From the NCBI GenBank assembly GCA_007136405.1, contig SLHA01000131.1, positions 1 to 50,542 on the forward strand: 50,542 bases of DNA, given 5' to 3'. The notes under the pieces were generated by a model. That model did no database searches. It was not told the origin of the DNA and was given only the letters and a program-made list of their open reading frames with translations. The translations under genes and the position numbers were made by a program. The number at the start of each line of letters is the position of its first letter. Position 1 is the stretch's first letter. This stretch comes from Candidatus Latescibacterota bacterium. Lineage in GTDB: Bacteria; Latescibacterota; UBA2968; UBA8231. Positions 40,801-49,600 of the stretch are shown piece by piece.

Positions 40801-41270
40801 AGCTCAAGGGCGAGCCGGTGACCGAACATACGGATCCGGAGGTCAAAATCGGCGTGTCCGCCTACATTCCCGCGGATTACATCCCGGACACGGACCAGAA
40901 GACGCAGTTTTACCAGCGTCTGGCCGATGCCCAGCGGATAGTCGAGCTGCTCGCCATCCGCGAGGAAATGGAAGACCGGTTCGGTCGTCTGCCTACTCCG
41001 GCGCAGTCGCTCATGCACATCATGGAAATCAAGGTCACGGCGCGACAGCTAGGGATTACGGAAGTATTCCTGGAGAAAGACCGCTTCCGCCTGACGTTCG
41101 CTCAGGAAAGCCAGCTGGGACCCACGGATATCCAGCGCATGGTGGAAAAGTGTTCGCTGCAGCTGGAATTCAACCTGGGGAAACAAGTCAGCGTCGATGT
41201 GCGTCTTCATGGCCACGACCAGCTCGAGCGTCTGCAGAGAGCCCGCGATACTCTTCGGGAGGTAGCGTGA
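37863..41270 (+). CDS. mfd: Transcription-repair coupling factor Mfd
   Basis: The 1135-residue protein removes RNA polymerase stalled at DNA damage and recruits UvrA. The N-terminal UvrB-like region (1-340) is followed by the RNA-polymerase-interaction domain (GDYVVHVDHGIGRYFGI, about 475-490). The RecG-like translocase follows, with Walker A GDVGYGKT near 622 and DEEQRFGV near 721, then the TRCF C-terminal domain (EVKIGVSAYIPADYIPD onward). The length is normal for the family. Its stop codon overlaps the start of the PpiC lipoprotein gene (TGATG), so the two are translationally coupled and head the downstream run. Confidence 0.97.
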   Translation: MDPAHTLDDIARCTSKAPGFRETVRRLKDGERRILLQSLPDTLAAFLAAHIHNSLQRPLLIVAADEDRAEQWRDDLQAIMGERRVCYFPAWDVELYDRRSPDIEVTGLRLVTAARLHRGEPCVVVAPASALLTPLIPPHALELTTVSLRVGQEHDLDQLAGLLVDAGYERVSMIDGVGQLSVRGGILDVYPYDTEHPYRLEFFGDEIESMRRFDVGTQRSLEPMEQVDLLPASEVVLTPDFQDDYRARLQSLEQELGEAVNAYRDQLDLGGSLEGIEVAMPLLYGKDDGLFEYLADPILFCDEIEDLQSACAGAWKRPLQEYGRHADRNTHLPPDALLRDQEWFNNILDKHVRLEPAPLGSGGNAVKFGASEPRAYQGELQALRQQIMQLDQDAYAIHVRCDTQGQNSRLQEIISPWSDRIIYGLGSLQHGFIYPEARLALLNDHEIFSRQKRRYQYRRFKAATPLASYNTLQRGDYVVHVDHGIGRYFGIKRLRLAGVEHDCLCVSYQGSDRVFVPVEQLDRLRKYSSAEGDTPVLSKLGGTAWEKLKERTRQEIFKMASELIQLYAIRKARPGHAFSADGPLHRSVEASFPFQETPDQLRTMEEVRHDMETAHCMDRLVCGDVGYGKTEVAVRAAFKAVCDNKQVAVLVPTTILAEQHLHTFTERLSGTPVRVEVLSRFRTPKQQKSVLLDLKTGRVDIIIGTHRLLGKDVVFRDLGLLVIDEEQRFGVRHKEKLKQLRRLVDVLTLTATPIPRTLHMSMMGARDMSIINTPPQDRLAIHTEILSFDESRIAEAIHREVERGGQVYFVHNRVQSINRLTEYLQDLLPHVRFGIAHGQMSARQLEEIMFDFLERKYDCLVCTMIIESGIDIPSVNTVLVNRADTLGLSQLYQIRGRVGRSNERAYAYLLIPKGKKLTKKSRMRLRAIEEHADLGSGFDIAMRDMEIRGAGNLVGAQQHGFIAAVGFDLYVRLLDEAMRELKGEPVTEHTDPEVKIGVSAYIPADYIPDTDQKTQFYQRLADAQRIVELLAIREEMEDRFGRLPTPAQSLMHIMEIKVTARQLGITEVFLEKDRFRLTFAQESQLGPTDIQRMVEKCSLQLEFNLGKQVSVDVRLHGHDQLERLQRARDTLREVA

Positions 41271-42118
41271 TGACAGCGGTTTCTCAGCTGCTTTTGGTTA
41301 TGCTGCTCCTGGTCTCCGGGCTGGGTGGATGCACCCGGACCCCGGAACCGGAAGACGTGGTAGCCCGGGTGGGAAACGCGGTCCTGAGCGAGTCGGATCT
41401 GCGTGCTGCGCTGCCGGTGGGCAGCATGCTCGGCGGTCCCGGCCATGCGGCCGATGCCCGTCGTCAGCTCATCGAACGCTGGGTGGACCGCGAACTCCTT
41501 TACCAGGAAGCGCTGGCGCGAGGCATGCACAGGCAACCTCGTCTACGCACACTGATCGAGGAGGCCGAGCGTGATCTGCTGGCTGCGGCGTTGCTCGATG
41601 CTGAGTTTGGCGGACAGGAAGCGGACATCGAAGAAACCGACGTTCAGCGGTATTACCATGAGAACAGAGCGGATTTCCAGCGTGCGTCCAGCGAAGTCCG
41701 GGCGCGTCATATCCTGCTGGCCAGCAGGCGGGATGCCAATGCCAGGTTGCAGGCCTTGCAACGGAGTGCTTCCTTCGAGGAGCTGGCTGGCGAGTTTTCG
41801 CTGGATCCGGATACCCGCTTCCGCGGCGGAGACCTGGGATATTTCTCCCAGGAAGAAGAACCCGTCCTGTGGGCGGCTTGCGAGGACCTTTCTCTGTACG
41901 AGGTATCCCAGCCGATCCGCACGGACTATGGCTACCACCTGATCGAGGTTCTGGACCGTCAGGAGGCCGGCACCGTTCGTGAAATCGAGCAGATCCGTGA
42001 CCGGATCGTGGAAGCTCTGGTTAGACAGCGTCAGCAGGAACAGCTGAACCGCCTTCTGCACCGGTTACGCGAACAGCACCAGTGGAGCATGGCTCCCGAG
42101 CCGACGGACAACGACTGA
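41270..42118 (+). CDS. PpiC-type peptidyl-prolyl isomerase lipoprotein
   Basis: The start ATG 41270 overlaps the mfd stop and has GGGAGGT upstream. The 282-residue protein has a lipoprotein signal (LLLVMLLLVSGLGGC, Cys21) and a SurA/PrsA-like N-terminal helical chaperone region (VVARVGNAVLSESDLRAALP ... RQLIERWVDRELLYQEAL). A single parvulin domain follows (about 145-245: VRARHILLASRRDANARL, RGGDLGYFSQEEE, IRTDYGYHLIEVLDRQ). It should fold or escort outer-membrane or secreted proteins in the periplasm, together with the SurA-like protein encoded next. Confidence 0.9.
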   Translation: MTAVSQLLLVMLLLVSGLGGCTRTPEPEDVVARVGNAVLSESDLRAALPVGSMLGGPGHAADARRQLIERWVDRELLYQEALARGMHRQPRLRTLIEEAERDLLAAALLDAEFGGQEADIEETDVQRYYHENRADFQRASSEVRARHILLASRRDANARLQALQRSASFEELAGEFSLDPDTRFRGGDLGYFSQEEEPVLWAACEDLSLYEVSQPIRTDYGYHLIEVLDRQEAGTVREIEQIRDRIVEALVRQRQQEQLNRLLHRLREQHQWSMAPEPTDND

Positions 42119-42201
42119 AAGCTGGCAACGTCCGGAACGTCCATCTACGCGCCGGACATCACGCATCGTTTACTCTACGTTTTGACTGTATAGCAGGATT
42201 C

Positions 42202-43527
42202 ATGAAAATACTTCTATTCATATTCATGGCGATGATTTCGCACACCGGTGTCGACGCCAGCCGGGGTACGCGCAACACCCGGCCGGAGCTCATCGATCGC
42301 ATCGTTGCGGTGGTCGATAATGAGATCATCCTCTGGTCCGAGTTGAATTACCGTATGCGGTTCGAACTGGAGTGGCGCGGACATTCGGCATATCATACAG
42401 AGGATATGCTGGACTCTTTGCGCGCCAGCATACTGCAGGAGATGATCGATGAGCAAGTGCTGGTTCTGAGAGCCCAGGCCGAGGATGTCCAGATAGACCA
42501 GACTCAGGTGGAGGAGATGCTGGCGGAACAGGTCCGCAGGGTCAGGGGGAGCTCGTCACATGCGGACTACGAGAGCATGCTGCAGCGGGTGGGGCTGACG
42601 GAAAGACAGATCAAGGCGAGGTACCGGAAAGAAATACAGCACCGGCTATTGTATCAGCAGATGTACGCTCAGCAAGCACACAGGCAGCATATCACCCGGC
42701 CGATGGTCGAGGCTTTCCGCGAGGAGCACCGTGACAGGTTACCGGAGCAGGTATCACTCAGCCATATTCAGTTGAGACTACGCCCGGCGGCTGACAGACT
42801 GGAACACAAACTGGCCGAGTTGCACGAGGTGCAGCGCCGGCTGGAAGCCGGTGAGGATTTCTCCGATCTTGCCCGTGAATACTCGGATGATCGCGGCACA
42901 GCGTCGGCAGGCGGGTATCTGGGTTGCTTCAGTCGCGGTCAGCTGGTACCCGGTTTCGAAGCGGTTGCATTCCAGCTGCAGCCCGGTGAAATCAGCGAAC
43001 CGGTCCTGACGCAGCATGGCTACCATTTGATATTGCTCCATGAGCGCCGCGAGGACCAGATCTGCGCCAGCCATATCCTCAAGATAGCACGCATCACAGA
43101 CGCCGACCGGGAAAGACTGGTGCAGGAGCTGGAGCGGTTGCGCCAACGGGCCCTCGATGGAGAGGATTTCGCCCAACTCGCGCGGGGTTATTCGGAGCAG
43201 GCCACGACCGCCATGCGCGGCGGCCTTTGGGATGTTTTTGCCCGCGACGAACTGCCTGCGGTGTTACAGCGTCACCTGCGCGGGCACAATCTTGGAGACA
43301 TCACCAAACCGTTTTTCCTGCACGAAGCCGGAGATTTCTCCGGTGCTCATATCGTGAAGATCAACGATGATCAGGCTACCATCCAGAGCCTCATCCGCGA
43401 GGCGCGCACGGCGGCTGCCATCCGATCTCTCATCGAGGAATACCGCGACAAGGTTCACATAGAGAATCGCCTCGACTACAGGCCCATTCATGCTCCAGCC
43501 CATGATGCGCTTGGACGTTTACCTTAG
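42202..43527 (+). CDS. surA: SurA-like periplasmic chaperone/isomerase
   Basis: From ATG 42202 (AGGA upstream) the 441-residue protein begins with a Sec signal (MKILLFIFMAMISHTGVDA). The SurA N-terminal domain (IDRIVAVVDNEIILWSELNY, then helices) is followed by two parvulin domains. The first is at about 175-275 (VSLSHIQLRLR ... GGYLGCFSRGQLVPGFE ... YHLILLHERR). The second is at about 280-390 (ASHILKIARITDADRERL ... GGLWDVFARDELP). This is the standard layout for SurA, the main escort of outer-membrane proteins, and supports a diderm envelope. The frame may overlap the following S4 gene by 26 bp. Confidence 0.9.
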   Translation: MKILLFIFMAMISHTGVDASRGTRNTRPELIDRIVAVVDNEIILWSELNYRMRFELEWRGHSAYHTEDMLDSLRASILQEMIDEQVLVLRAQAEDVQIDQTQVEEMLAEQVRRVRGSSSHADYESMLQRVGLTERQIKARYRKEIQHRLLYQQMYAQQAHRQHITRPMVEAFREEHRDRLPEQVSLSHIQLRLRPAADRLEHKLAELHEVQRRLEAGEDFSDLAREYSDDRGTASAGGYLGCFSRGQLVPGFEAVAFQLQPGEISEPVLTQHGYHLILLHERREDQICASHILKIARITDADRERLVQELERLRQRALDGEDFAQLARGYSEQATTAMRGGLWDVFARDELPAVLQRHLRGHNLGDITKPFFLHEAGDFSGAHIVKINDDQATIQSLIREARTAAAIRSLIEEYRDKVHIENRLDYRPIHAPAHDALGRLP

Positions 43528-43786
43528 GAACTGTGGCCTGATCAAGCAGCGCAGCCAGGCCAAGCGCGCCTGTGAAGCCGGGGATATACGCGTCGACGGC
43601 CAGGCCGTCAGCGCCAGCCATTCCGTACGTCCCGGAGTCCGCATCTGTATGGAATTGTACGATCTTACCATGGAGGTGGAAGTCCTGGCTCTGCCCCAGA
43701 GACCCCCTCCCCGCCGCGAACGCGCGCATTACTACCGGCTGATTCGCCGACAGACCCGCGATCCGGATGCGGACTTGGAGTTCTAG
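43502..43786 (+). CDS. Small S4-domain RNA-binding protein
   Basis: The protein of about 94 residues is essentially one S4 domain: MRLDVYLRNCGLIKQRSQAK, ACEAGDIRVDGQAVSASHSV, then VRICMELYDLTMEVEVLAL and a basic tail. It resembles Hsp15/HslR-type proteins, which bind stalled 50S-tRNA complexes, or other small S4 proteins such as RqcH partners. The start is uncertain (43490, 43502 or 43505) and overlaps the end of the surA-like gene, suggesting coupling. Confidence 0.75.
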   Translation: MMRLDVYLRNCGLIKQRSQAKRACEAGDIRVDGQAVSASHSVRPGVRICMELYDLTMEVEVLALPQRPPPRRERAHYYRLIRRQTRDPDADLEF

Positions 43787-43863
43787 CGGGACTGGGTTCC
43801 GAAGCACAGACGTATTCGAAGACATCACCACAGCACCCGGGCTCCGGCAGGACAGGACCTCGA

Positions 43864-44634
43864 ATGCAGGATACCACACAACCGTATGACGGCCTGGCCG
43901 GAATCTATGACTTCGTCATGCGACACGTCGAATACGGCCACTGGGCCGAATATCTCGACGCGCTACTGGAGCGGTACGAGTGTACGCCCGCTTCCATCAT
44001 CGATATCGCCTGCGGCACCGGCTCTTTGAGCCTGGCGTTGCATGCACTGAACCGCCCGGTCGTGCAGGGTGTGGACCGTTCGAAGCCCATGCTGCGGCTG
44101 GCTCGGGAACGTACGCTCCGCAACGGCTGTGACATCCAGTTTACCGCGCGCGACATGCGGGATCTGCATGGACTGGGCCCCTTTGACGCCGCGGTGTGCA
44201 TATATGACAGTATCAACTACATGCTGCAGCCGGTGGATCTAGAGGCGGCCCTGCGCGCCGTGCACGACATCCTGATTCCTGGTGGATGGTTCGTGTTTGA
44301 CGTATGTACGGAGACCAACTCGTTGCGCTACTTCAACGATGTACGGGACCGCGAATCCGGGCCGGGCTTTCGATACCATCGCCACAGCCGTTATATTCAA
44401 TCCGAGCGTTTCCAGATCAACGACTTCGTCATCCGCTTCGATGACGGCGCCATCGAGGTCCATGAGCATCACGTCCAGCGGATCTACCGGCTTGCAGACA
44501 TTCAGAAAGCGATAGAGCGCACCGGGTTCCAGCTCCTTGGCACCTTCGACGAGTTCACCTTTTCACCTGGGACAGAAGCGTCGGAACGCGTTCACTTTGC
44601 CTTGCAGCGCCCCCGAACGTCACTGGAGCGGTAG
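43864..44634 (+). CDS. Class I SAM-dependent methyltransferase
   Basis: The 256-residue protein opens with YDGLAGIYDFVMRHVEYGHW. It carries motif I IIDIACGTGSLSLAL (about 44-58), the acidic residue after it (VQGVDRS), a motif with FTARDMRDLHGLGPFDAAVC and the post-motif segment PGGWFVFDVCTE. The substrate is unknown; this subgroup includes small-molecule and tRNA methyltransferases. AGGACC precedes ATG 43864. It lies 77 bp after the S4 gene and 18 bp before nrnA. Confidence 0.85.
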   Translation: MQDTTQPYDGLAGIYDFVMRHVEYGHWAEYLDALLERYECTPASIIDIACGTGSLSLALHALNRPVVQGVDRSKPMLRLARERTLRNGCDIQFTARDMRDLHGLGPFDAAVCIYDSINYMLQPVDLEAALRAVHDILIPGGWFVFDVCTETNSLRYFNDVRDRESGPGFRYHRHSRYIQSERFQINDFVIRFDDGAIEVHEHHVQRIYRLADIQKAIERTGFQLLGTFDEFTFSPGTEASERVHFALQRPRTSLER

Positions 44635-44652
44635 ATCATCCAGCACTGAGGC

Positions 44653-45612
44653 ATGGCCAGATACCCCGATCTGCAGGCGGCGAGAGGTTTTCTTCGTAAC
44701 GCCGATACATTTCTTCTGACTTCGCACCTGAACAGCGATGGCGATGCCATAGGTGGCTGCCTGGCTCTGCGTGGATTACTGCACCAGATGGGTAAAACGG
44801 CGACCATCGTACTACCCGGTCCGCCGGATCGCCACTACGACTTTCTGGATGGATGGATGGCCATACGCCAGGCCAGGAACCCGGCTGAGGAGCAGTTCGA
44901 TCATGTGGTGATCATCGATTGCCCCCAACGCGACCGCATCGGACTGGTTCAGGGGTACATCGCCCCCGGTGCCAGACTGCTCAATCTGGATCATCATCCC
45001 GGCAACAGCGGCTTTGGCCACGTCAATATGGTGAGTACCGAAGCAAGCTCGGCGTGCGAAATGATCTACTATCTTGTCCGGGCCATGGAGCTGGACCTCG
45101 ATACGCATACGGCCTCCCAGCTGTACGCCGGAATCATTTTCGACACGGGCGGTTTCCGCTACTCACTGGCCCGGGCCAGCACGTTCGACGCGGCGGCTGC
45201 GCTGGTCCGCCAGGGCATCGACCTGGAGCGCATCGCCGGCCGTGTCTTCGGCAGCCGGACGTTCGAGGAAGTCAAGCAACTGGGGCAGGCGATCCACTCC
45301 CTGGCATTGCATTTCGATGACCGGGTGGCGACCATGCACCTGACCCACGCCCAACTGCGTAGCGGCGATCCGGAGGAGGTAGTCAATGCTGGCTTGCTGG
45401 TCGAGGGAGTCGAAGTGGCTGTTCTACTCAAGGAACACGAGCCTGACCACTACCGGATCAGCCTCCGCTCCAAAAACAGCGTGGATGTAAGCGAAGTGGC
45501 CGCTCTCTTCGGCGGAGGCGGCCATACCAAAGCGTCGGGGTGCCACATGCAGGGCACACTCGAACAGGTTCGAAACAAGCTGCTGAGCGCCATCAGACAG
45601 CATCTGGAATAG
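44653..45612 (+). CDS. nrnA: DHH-family nanoRNase / pAp phosphatase
   Basis: The 319-residue protein has the DHH phosphoesterase motifs SHLNSDGDAIGG (residues 24-35), VVIIDCPQRDRIG, LNLDHHPGN with the DHH signature, and the C-terminal DHHA1 motif GGGGHTKASGCHM. NrnA-type enzymes degrade 2-5 nt RNA fragments and dephosphorylate 3'-phosphoadenosine 5'-phosphate. Manganese ligands are all present. The gene is 18 bp after the methyltransferase and 12 bp before the carbamoyltransferase, so it is probably in the same operon. Confidence 0.9.
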   Translation: MARYPDLQAARGFLRNADTFLLTSHLNSDGDAIGGCLALRGLLHQMGKTATIVLPGPPDRHYDFLDGWMAIRQARNPAEEQFDHVVIIDCPQRDRIGLVQGYIAPGARLLNLDHHPGNSGFGHVNMVSTEASSACEMIYYLVRAMELDLDTHTASQLYAGIIFDTGGFRYSLARASTFDAAAALVRQGIDLERIAGRVFGSRTFEEVKQLGQAIHSLALHFDDRVATMHLTHAQLRSGDPEEVVNAGLLVEGVEVAVLLKEHEPDHYRISLRSKNSVDVSEVAALFGGGGHTKASGCHMQGTLEQVRNKLLSAIRQHLE

Positions 45613-45624
45613 GGAGACAGAGCC

Positions 45625-46536
45625 GTGCATCTGGTTACTTTGAAAGACTGGTCTACCGCGGACATCAACGACACCGTGGATCGAAGCCTGGCCATCAAGC
45701 GCAACAGCAGCGCGTACGCCAACACCATGTCCGGACAGACCCTGGCGATGCTGTTTCAGAAAACTTCGACCCGCACCCGCTGCGCCGGGGAGATCGGCAT
45801 GACCCAGTTGGGCGGCCATGCCATGTACATGGACTGGCGCAACACCAACTTCGGTCTGGCAGACCTGGGGGACGAGGTTCGGGTATTGTCCCGGTATGCG
45901 GACCTGCTCATGGTGCGTTTTATCGAAAACACAGACGTGGAGCGCGCTGCGGAGGTTTCCGAAGTTCCCCTGATGAACGGCTGCTGCAACCGCTACCATC
46001 CGATGCAGGCACTGGCGGACTTGATGACCATCAAGGAGGCGTGCGGGCGTCTGGAAGGTATTCGCCTGACGTATGTCGGTGTCATGAACAACGTGTGCAA
46101 TTCGCTCATCGCCGCCGGATACAAGGTGGGCATGCACGTGACCACCGTGGCGCCGGAGATCAACCCTGCGGCCGAAGACCACGAACTGTACGCCGCCGCC
46201 CAGAGCGCCGGTCTGATGGAGCGATCGGATGATCTGCGCATGGCTGTAGAGCGTTGTGATGTGGTGTACACGGACACCTGGATCGACATGGAATATTTCA
46301 CCGATCCTGCGTACAGTGAGGAGAAGGAGCGCCGCATCAGATTGTTCAAGCCCTATCAGCTCAACTATGGATTACTCGAGGGGCTTGACCTCAGGATCAT
46401 GCACTGCCTGCCCGCCCATCGCGGTTACGAAATCGAGGGCGAGATGCTGGACGATCCGCGGTCGGTCATCTTCGCACAGGCCGAGAACCGCCTGCATGGG
46501 CAGAAAGCGCTCATGCTCAAACTGGCTGGACGGTAA
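45625..46536 (+). CDS. Ornithine carbamoyltransferase-family enzyme with altered specificity loop
   Basis: Starts at GTG 45625 (GGGAGA upstream). The 303-residue protein has the carbamoyl-phosphate loop KTSTRTR (STRTR at 48-52), RYHPMQALAD and HCLPAHRGYEI, so catalysis should be intact. The amino-acid-binding loop, DxWxSMG in ornithine transcarbamylases, reads DTWIDME, followed by a YFTDPAYSEEKERRI insertion. That change removes a residue that contacts ornithine, so the acceptor may be another amine (acetylornithine or putrescine-like). It could also be a divergent OTC serving arginine synthesis. No other arginine genes are nearby; it closes the mfd run. Confidence 0.8.
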   Translation: MHLVTLKDWSTADINDTVDRSLAIKRNSSAYANTMSGQTLAMLFQKTSTRTRCAGEIGMTQLGGHAMYMDWRNTNFGLADLGDEVRVLSRYADLLMVRFIENTDVERAAEVSEVPLMNGCCNRYHPMQALADLMTIKEACGRLEGIRLTYVGVMNNVCNSLIAAGYKVGMHVTTVAPEINPAAEDHELYAAAQSAGLMERSDDLRMAVERCDVVYTDTWIDMEYFTDPAYSEEKERRIRLFKPYQLNYGLLEGLDLRIMHCLPAHRGYEIEGEMLDDPRSVIFAQAENRLHGQKALMLKLAGR

Positions 46537-46616
46537 CCAGCGCTTCGGTCCTGCCAGCAGCAACCTGCCGGCGTTGCGGCTGACAGGTGCGGTTCTCTGC
46601 CGCCCGGGCCGGACGT

Positions 46617-46641
46617 ACGCCGCGAGCGGTTCCCGCGGCGT
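46617..46641. terminator. Bidirectional hairpin between convergent genes
   Basis: ACGCCGCG-(9 nt)-CGCGGCGT is a perfect 8-bp stem in the 148-bp gap between the carbamoyltransferase and beta-helix genes, which converge. No T-run on either side. Confidence 0.45.
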
Positions 46642-46684
46642 CGCGATCTCATTACAATCGTGTCGCCGATCGAGCCGGCAAGCT

Positions 46685-49600
46685 TCATTCCAGCACGTGC
46701 GGCCCTGAAACCGGCCCCAGCAACGCGGTCAACCGCCGGACAACGCCGGTCGGTAACTGGCGGTACAGCTCCCAGTCGCCGTCCCAATCGGCCACGAAGA
46801 GCAGCTGGCCGTCCGGTCCCCACACCGGATCCGCCGTGCGTCCCTCGCGCCCCACCAGCGGCCGCGGATGGGCGCCGTCGGCGGTGATGCTCCAGGCCCG
46901 CGCTTCGTCGCCGCGGTAGAGCGTAAAGGCTATGTCGCCCGTTCTGGACCACTGCGGCCGGCGCGCGTCGCCGTCTTCCTGTGTCAGGCGACGCACCGCG
47001 CCGCCGTCCAGCGTGATGACGTACAGATCTAACGATCCGGCGGCATCGCTGGCAAAGACGAGCTCCGTACCATCCGGCGACCAGGCCGGCTCCCGCTGCG
47101 TATGTCTGTCTGCCGTGATGGACGTGACCGCCGGCTCCACCTGGACCCGGATCATGTAGTTGTCCGTCACCAGCCTGCGGCCCTGCGGAGTGTATACATA
47201 GCTGCGCCGGGCCGATCCGCTCAGGTCGGCGCCGAGCACGGGCGCGGGGCCGTCGTCGTTTACTGCTGCCAGATGGACCAGGAAGCGTTCCCGGATGGTC
47301 AGTAGAACCGGAATATCGAACCAACCCGCCTCCTCCGGCGTCGTCACGCCAGAAGCCAGTACCGCCTCATCCCCGTAGTCGAGGACAGCCCAGGCCAGCG
47401 GCGCCAGCGGTTCCTGCAGCAGCATACGGATCGCATACACGGTTGCCCCGGCAGCCGGAACCTCGAAATCCACGCCCACACCCAGGGTGTCCAACACCAC
47501 ATCCAGCTCAGCCTCGCCATCGTCATATCCGAGTTCGCCGGCGAACAGGCGCAGACCGACAGGCAGGATATGCACATCCGGCGCGCCGGCGCGGTCCGAG
47601 ACGAAGGCCAGGCGACGTCCATCCGGAGCCCAGGCCGGGTCGAAATCCTCAGCGGGATGAGCGGTCAGCCGATGCACCGCACCGCCCTCCACGGATACCA
47701 TGAACAGATCCCGGTGACCGTCCGGCGCGGCCACGAACACCACGCGCCGACCATCCGGCGACAACAGTGGACTGTGCGCCGACATCGACGGGTCGGTCAA
47801 CCGCACGGGCTCGTCCGCGCCGGGCAACAGGGCCCAGATGGCGCTGCGGCCATCGGACCCCACCGTGCCGCGACTATCGGTCTCTCCCACCGTGTATACG
47901 ATCCGCGGCGGCCTTGCGGCGACCGCGACGGCCGACTCGGTCACGCCGAACTCCGACGTGTTGCCGGCCGGATCGGTGACGATGGCATTCAGGCGCATGC
48001 CCGGCGGGATGGGCTTTCTCAGGGCAAACCGGCTGCCGGTCGTCCGGGTCGTTCCCACGTGTATTTCGCCCTGGTTGCCATAGTCCGCGAACACGTCCAC
48101 CAGGCTGCCCGCCGGGACGGATCCGTCCACGTGCCCCCGGATGCGCTGCTGCTCCACCGAGAACTCGTCGATCACCGGCGCCGGCAAACCGTCGTTGGCG
48201 CCGTCGAGCAGCTCGATTCCCTTGCCGGCGTTACCGGTAATGACGTTGCCGCGCAGCGTGTTGGTCCGCGCTCCGGCACTCACCCGGATGCCGCCGATGT
48301 TGTCCTGGATATCGTTGCCGATGACGACGTTGGCATGAGCGTCGCGCAGCTCCACAGCGCCACCCAGGTTCATGAGCAAGGTGTTGTTGCCGATCTCGTT
48401 GTCATTCGCGCCGTTGTCCACCAGGATGCCCTGGGCGTCGTTGCTCCAGATCCGGTTGCCGGACACCCGGGCCTGGCTGATGCCTTCGGTCAACACTACA
48501 CCCGTCCTGTTGTGGCCGATGCGGTTGCCGGTGATAATCACCTGCGTCCCCGCGCCCGCGGCCAGGATGGCGGCATGCTGGTAATTGGCAAACTGGTTAG
48601 CCGCCCAGCCGGGACCGCCAATGGTCACGTTGCGGGCGCCGTCGCGCACCACTACGCCCGATTCGGTGGGCGGTATTTCGCCGAACAGAGAGTTGACGAT
48701 GCGGATATCCGCCACGTCCTGTCCCCGGATCAACACCGCCGGTTCGGCGCCGCCGATGTTCACGCCTGCTTCGAAGCCGCCGCGGCGCGGAGCATGAGCC
48801 GCGCCGATACGCACTTCGGTGACGCCATCCTCCACGACGATGCCGGGGGAAAAGGGTTCTTCACTGGACCGGATGAAGGCGCCATGGATACCCACCTGAC
48901 GCACCCCGCCATCCAGGCGCACGCCGGCCTCCAGGTTGTCCAGCAGCTGCAGCACGCTGGACTCTGCCCCCGGATCGCCCAGGGTCACATCCACCGCACC
49001 ATCCGTCACTCGAATGCCGGCGCCGGCGTTCGCGTTCATGCGCCCCCGGTGCAGGCGCACCTCCCGGGTCTCCGCCCCGCCGATGTACACGCCCTCCAAC
49101 TGGTGGTTCAGGTGCTCCGTCCAGCGGCCGTCGACGACGATGTTGTGCGCGCCGTTGCGCAGCACCAGACCGCGCCGGCAGCGCTCGGTGCGCACATCGG
49201 CGACGGCGACGCCACCGACTCCGTCCAGCACCACGGCATCGCCTTCCATGTCGACCACCGAACTGCCCATGATGTGCGTATCGCCGACGCCGCCGTCGAG
49301 TAACCAGCCTGTCCCCGTGCCGTGGTCGATGCGGATACCTGTCAGGACGTTGTGCCGGGCGTTGGCCGTGACCCGCACGCCGGTTGCTGTGGGCCCTTCG
49401 ATGTGAATCCCGGTGAACAGGGCGTTCGGCCTGCTGAGATCATGATAGCCGCCATCGATGGTATTGTGATCCGTGCCGTCGCCAGCCAGCACGATGCCGG
49501 TGGTGGCGCCGGTGATGTGCAGTGCCTGCTGGCCCGGAAATGCCGGCGCCACCCGGAGACGCCGGGTACCGCCATCGATCTGGATACCGGTGTTCGAACC

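Noticed and set aside
39105..41018. 637-codon minus-strand open frame inside mfd
   Set aside because: Shadow of mfd, whose helicase motifs are unmistakable.
47570..49303. 577-codon plus-strand open frame
   Set aside because: Complement of the beta-helix gene; its Ala/Asp/His-rich protein has no family features.
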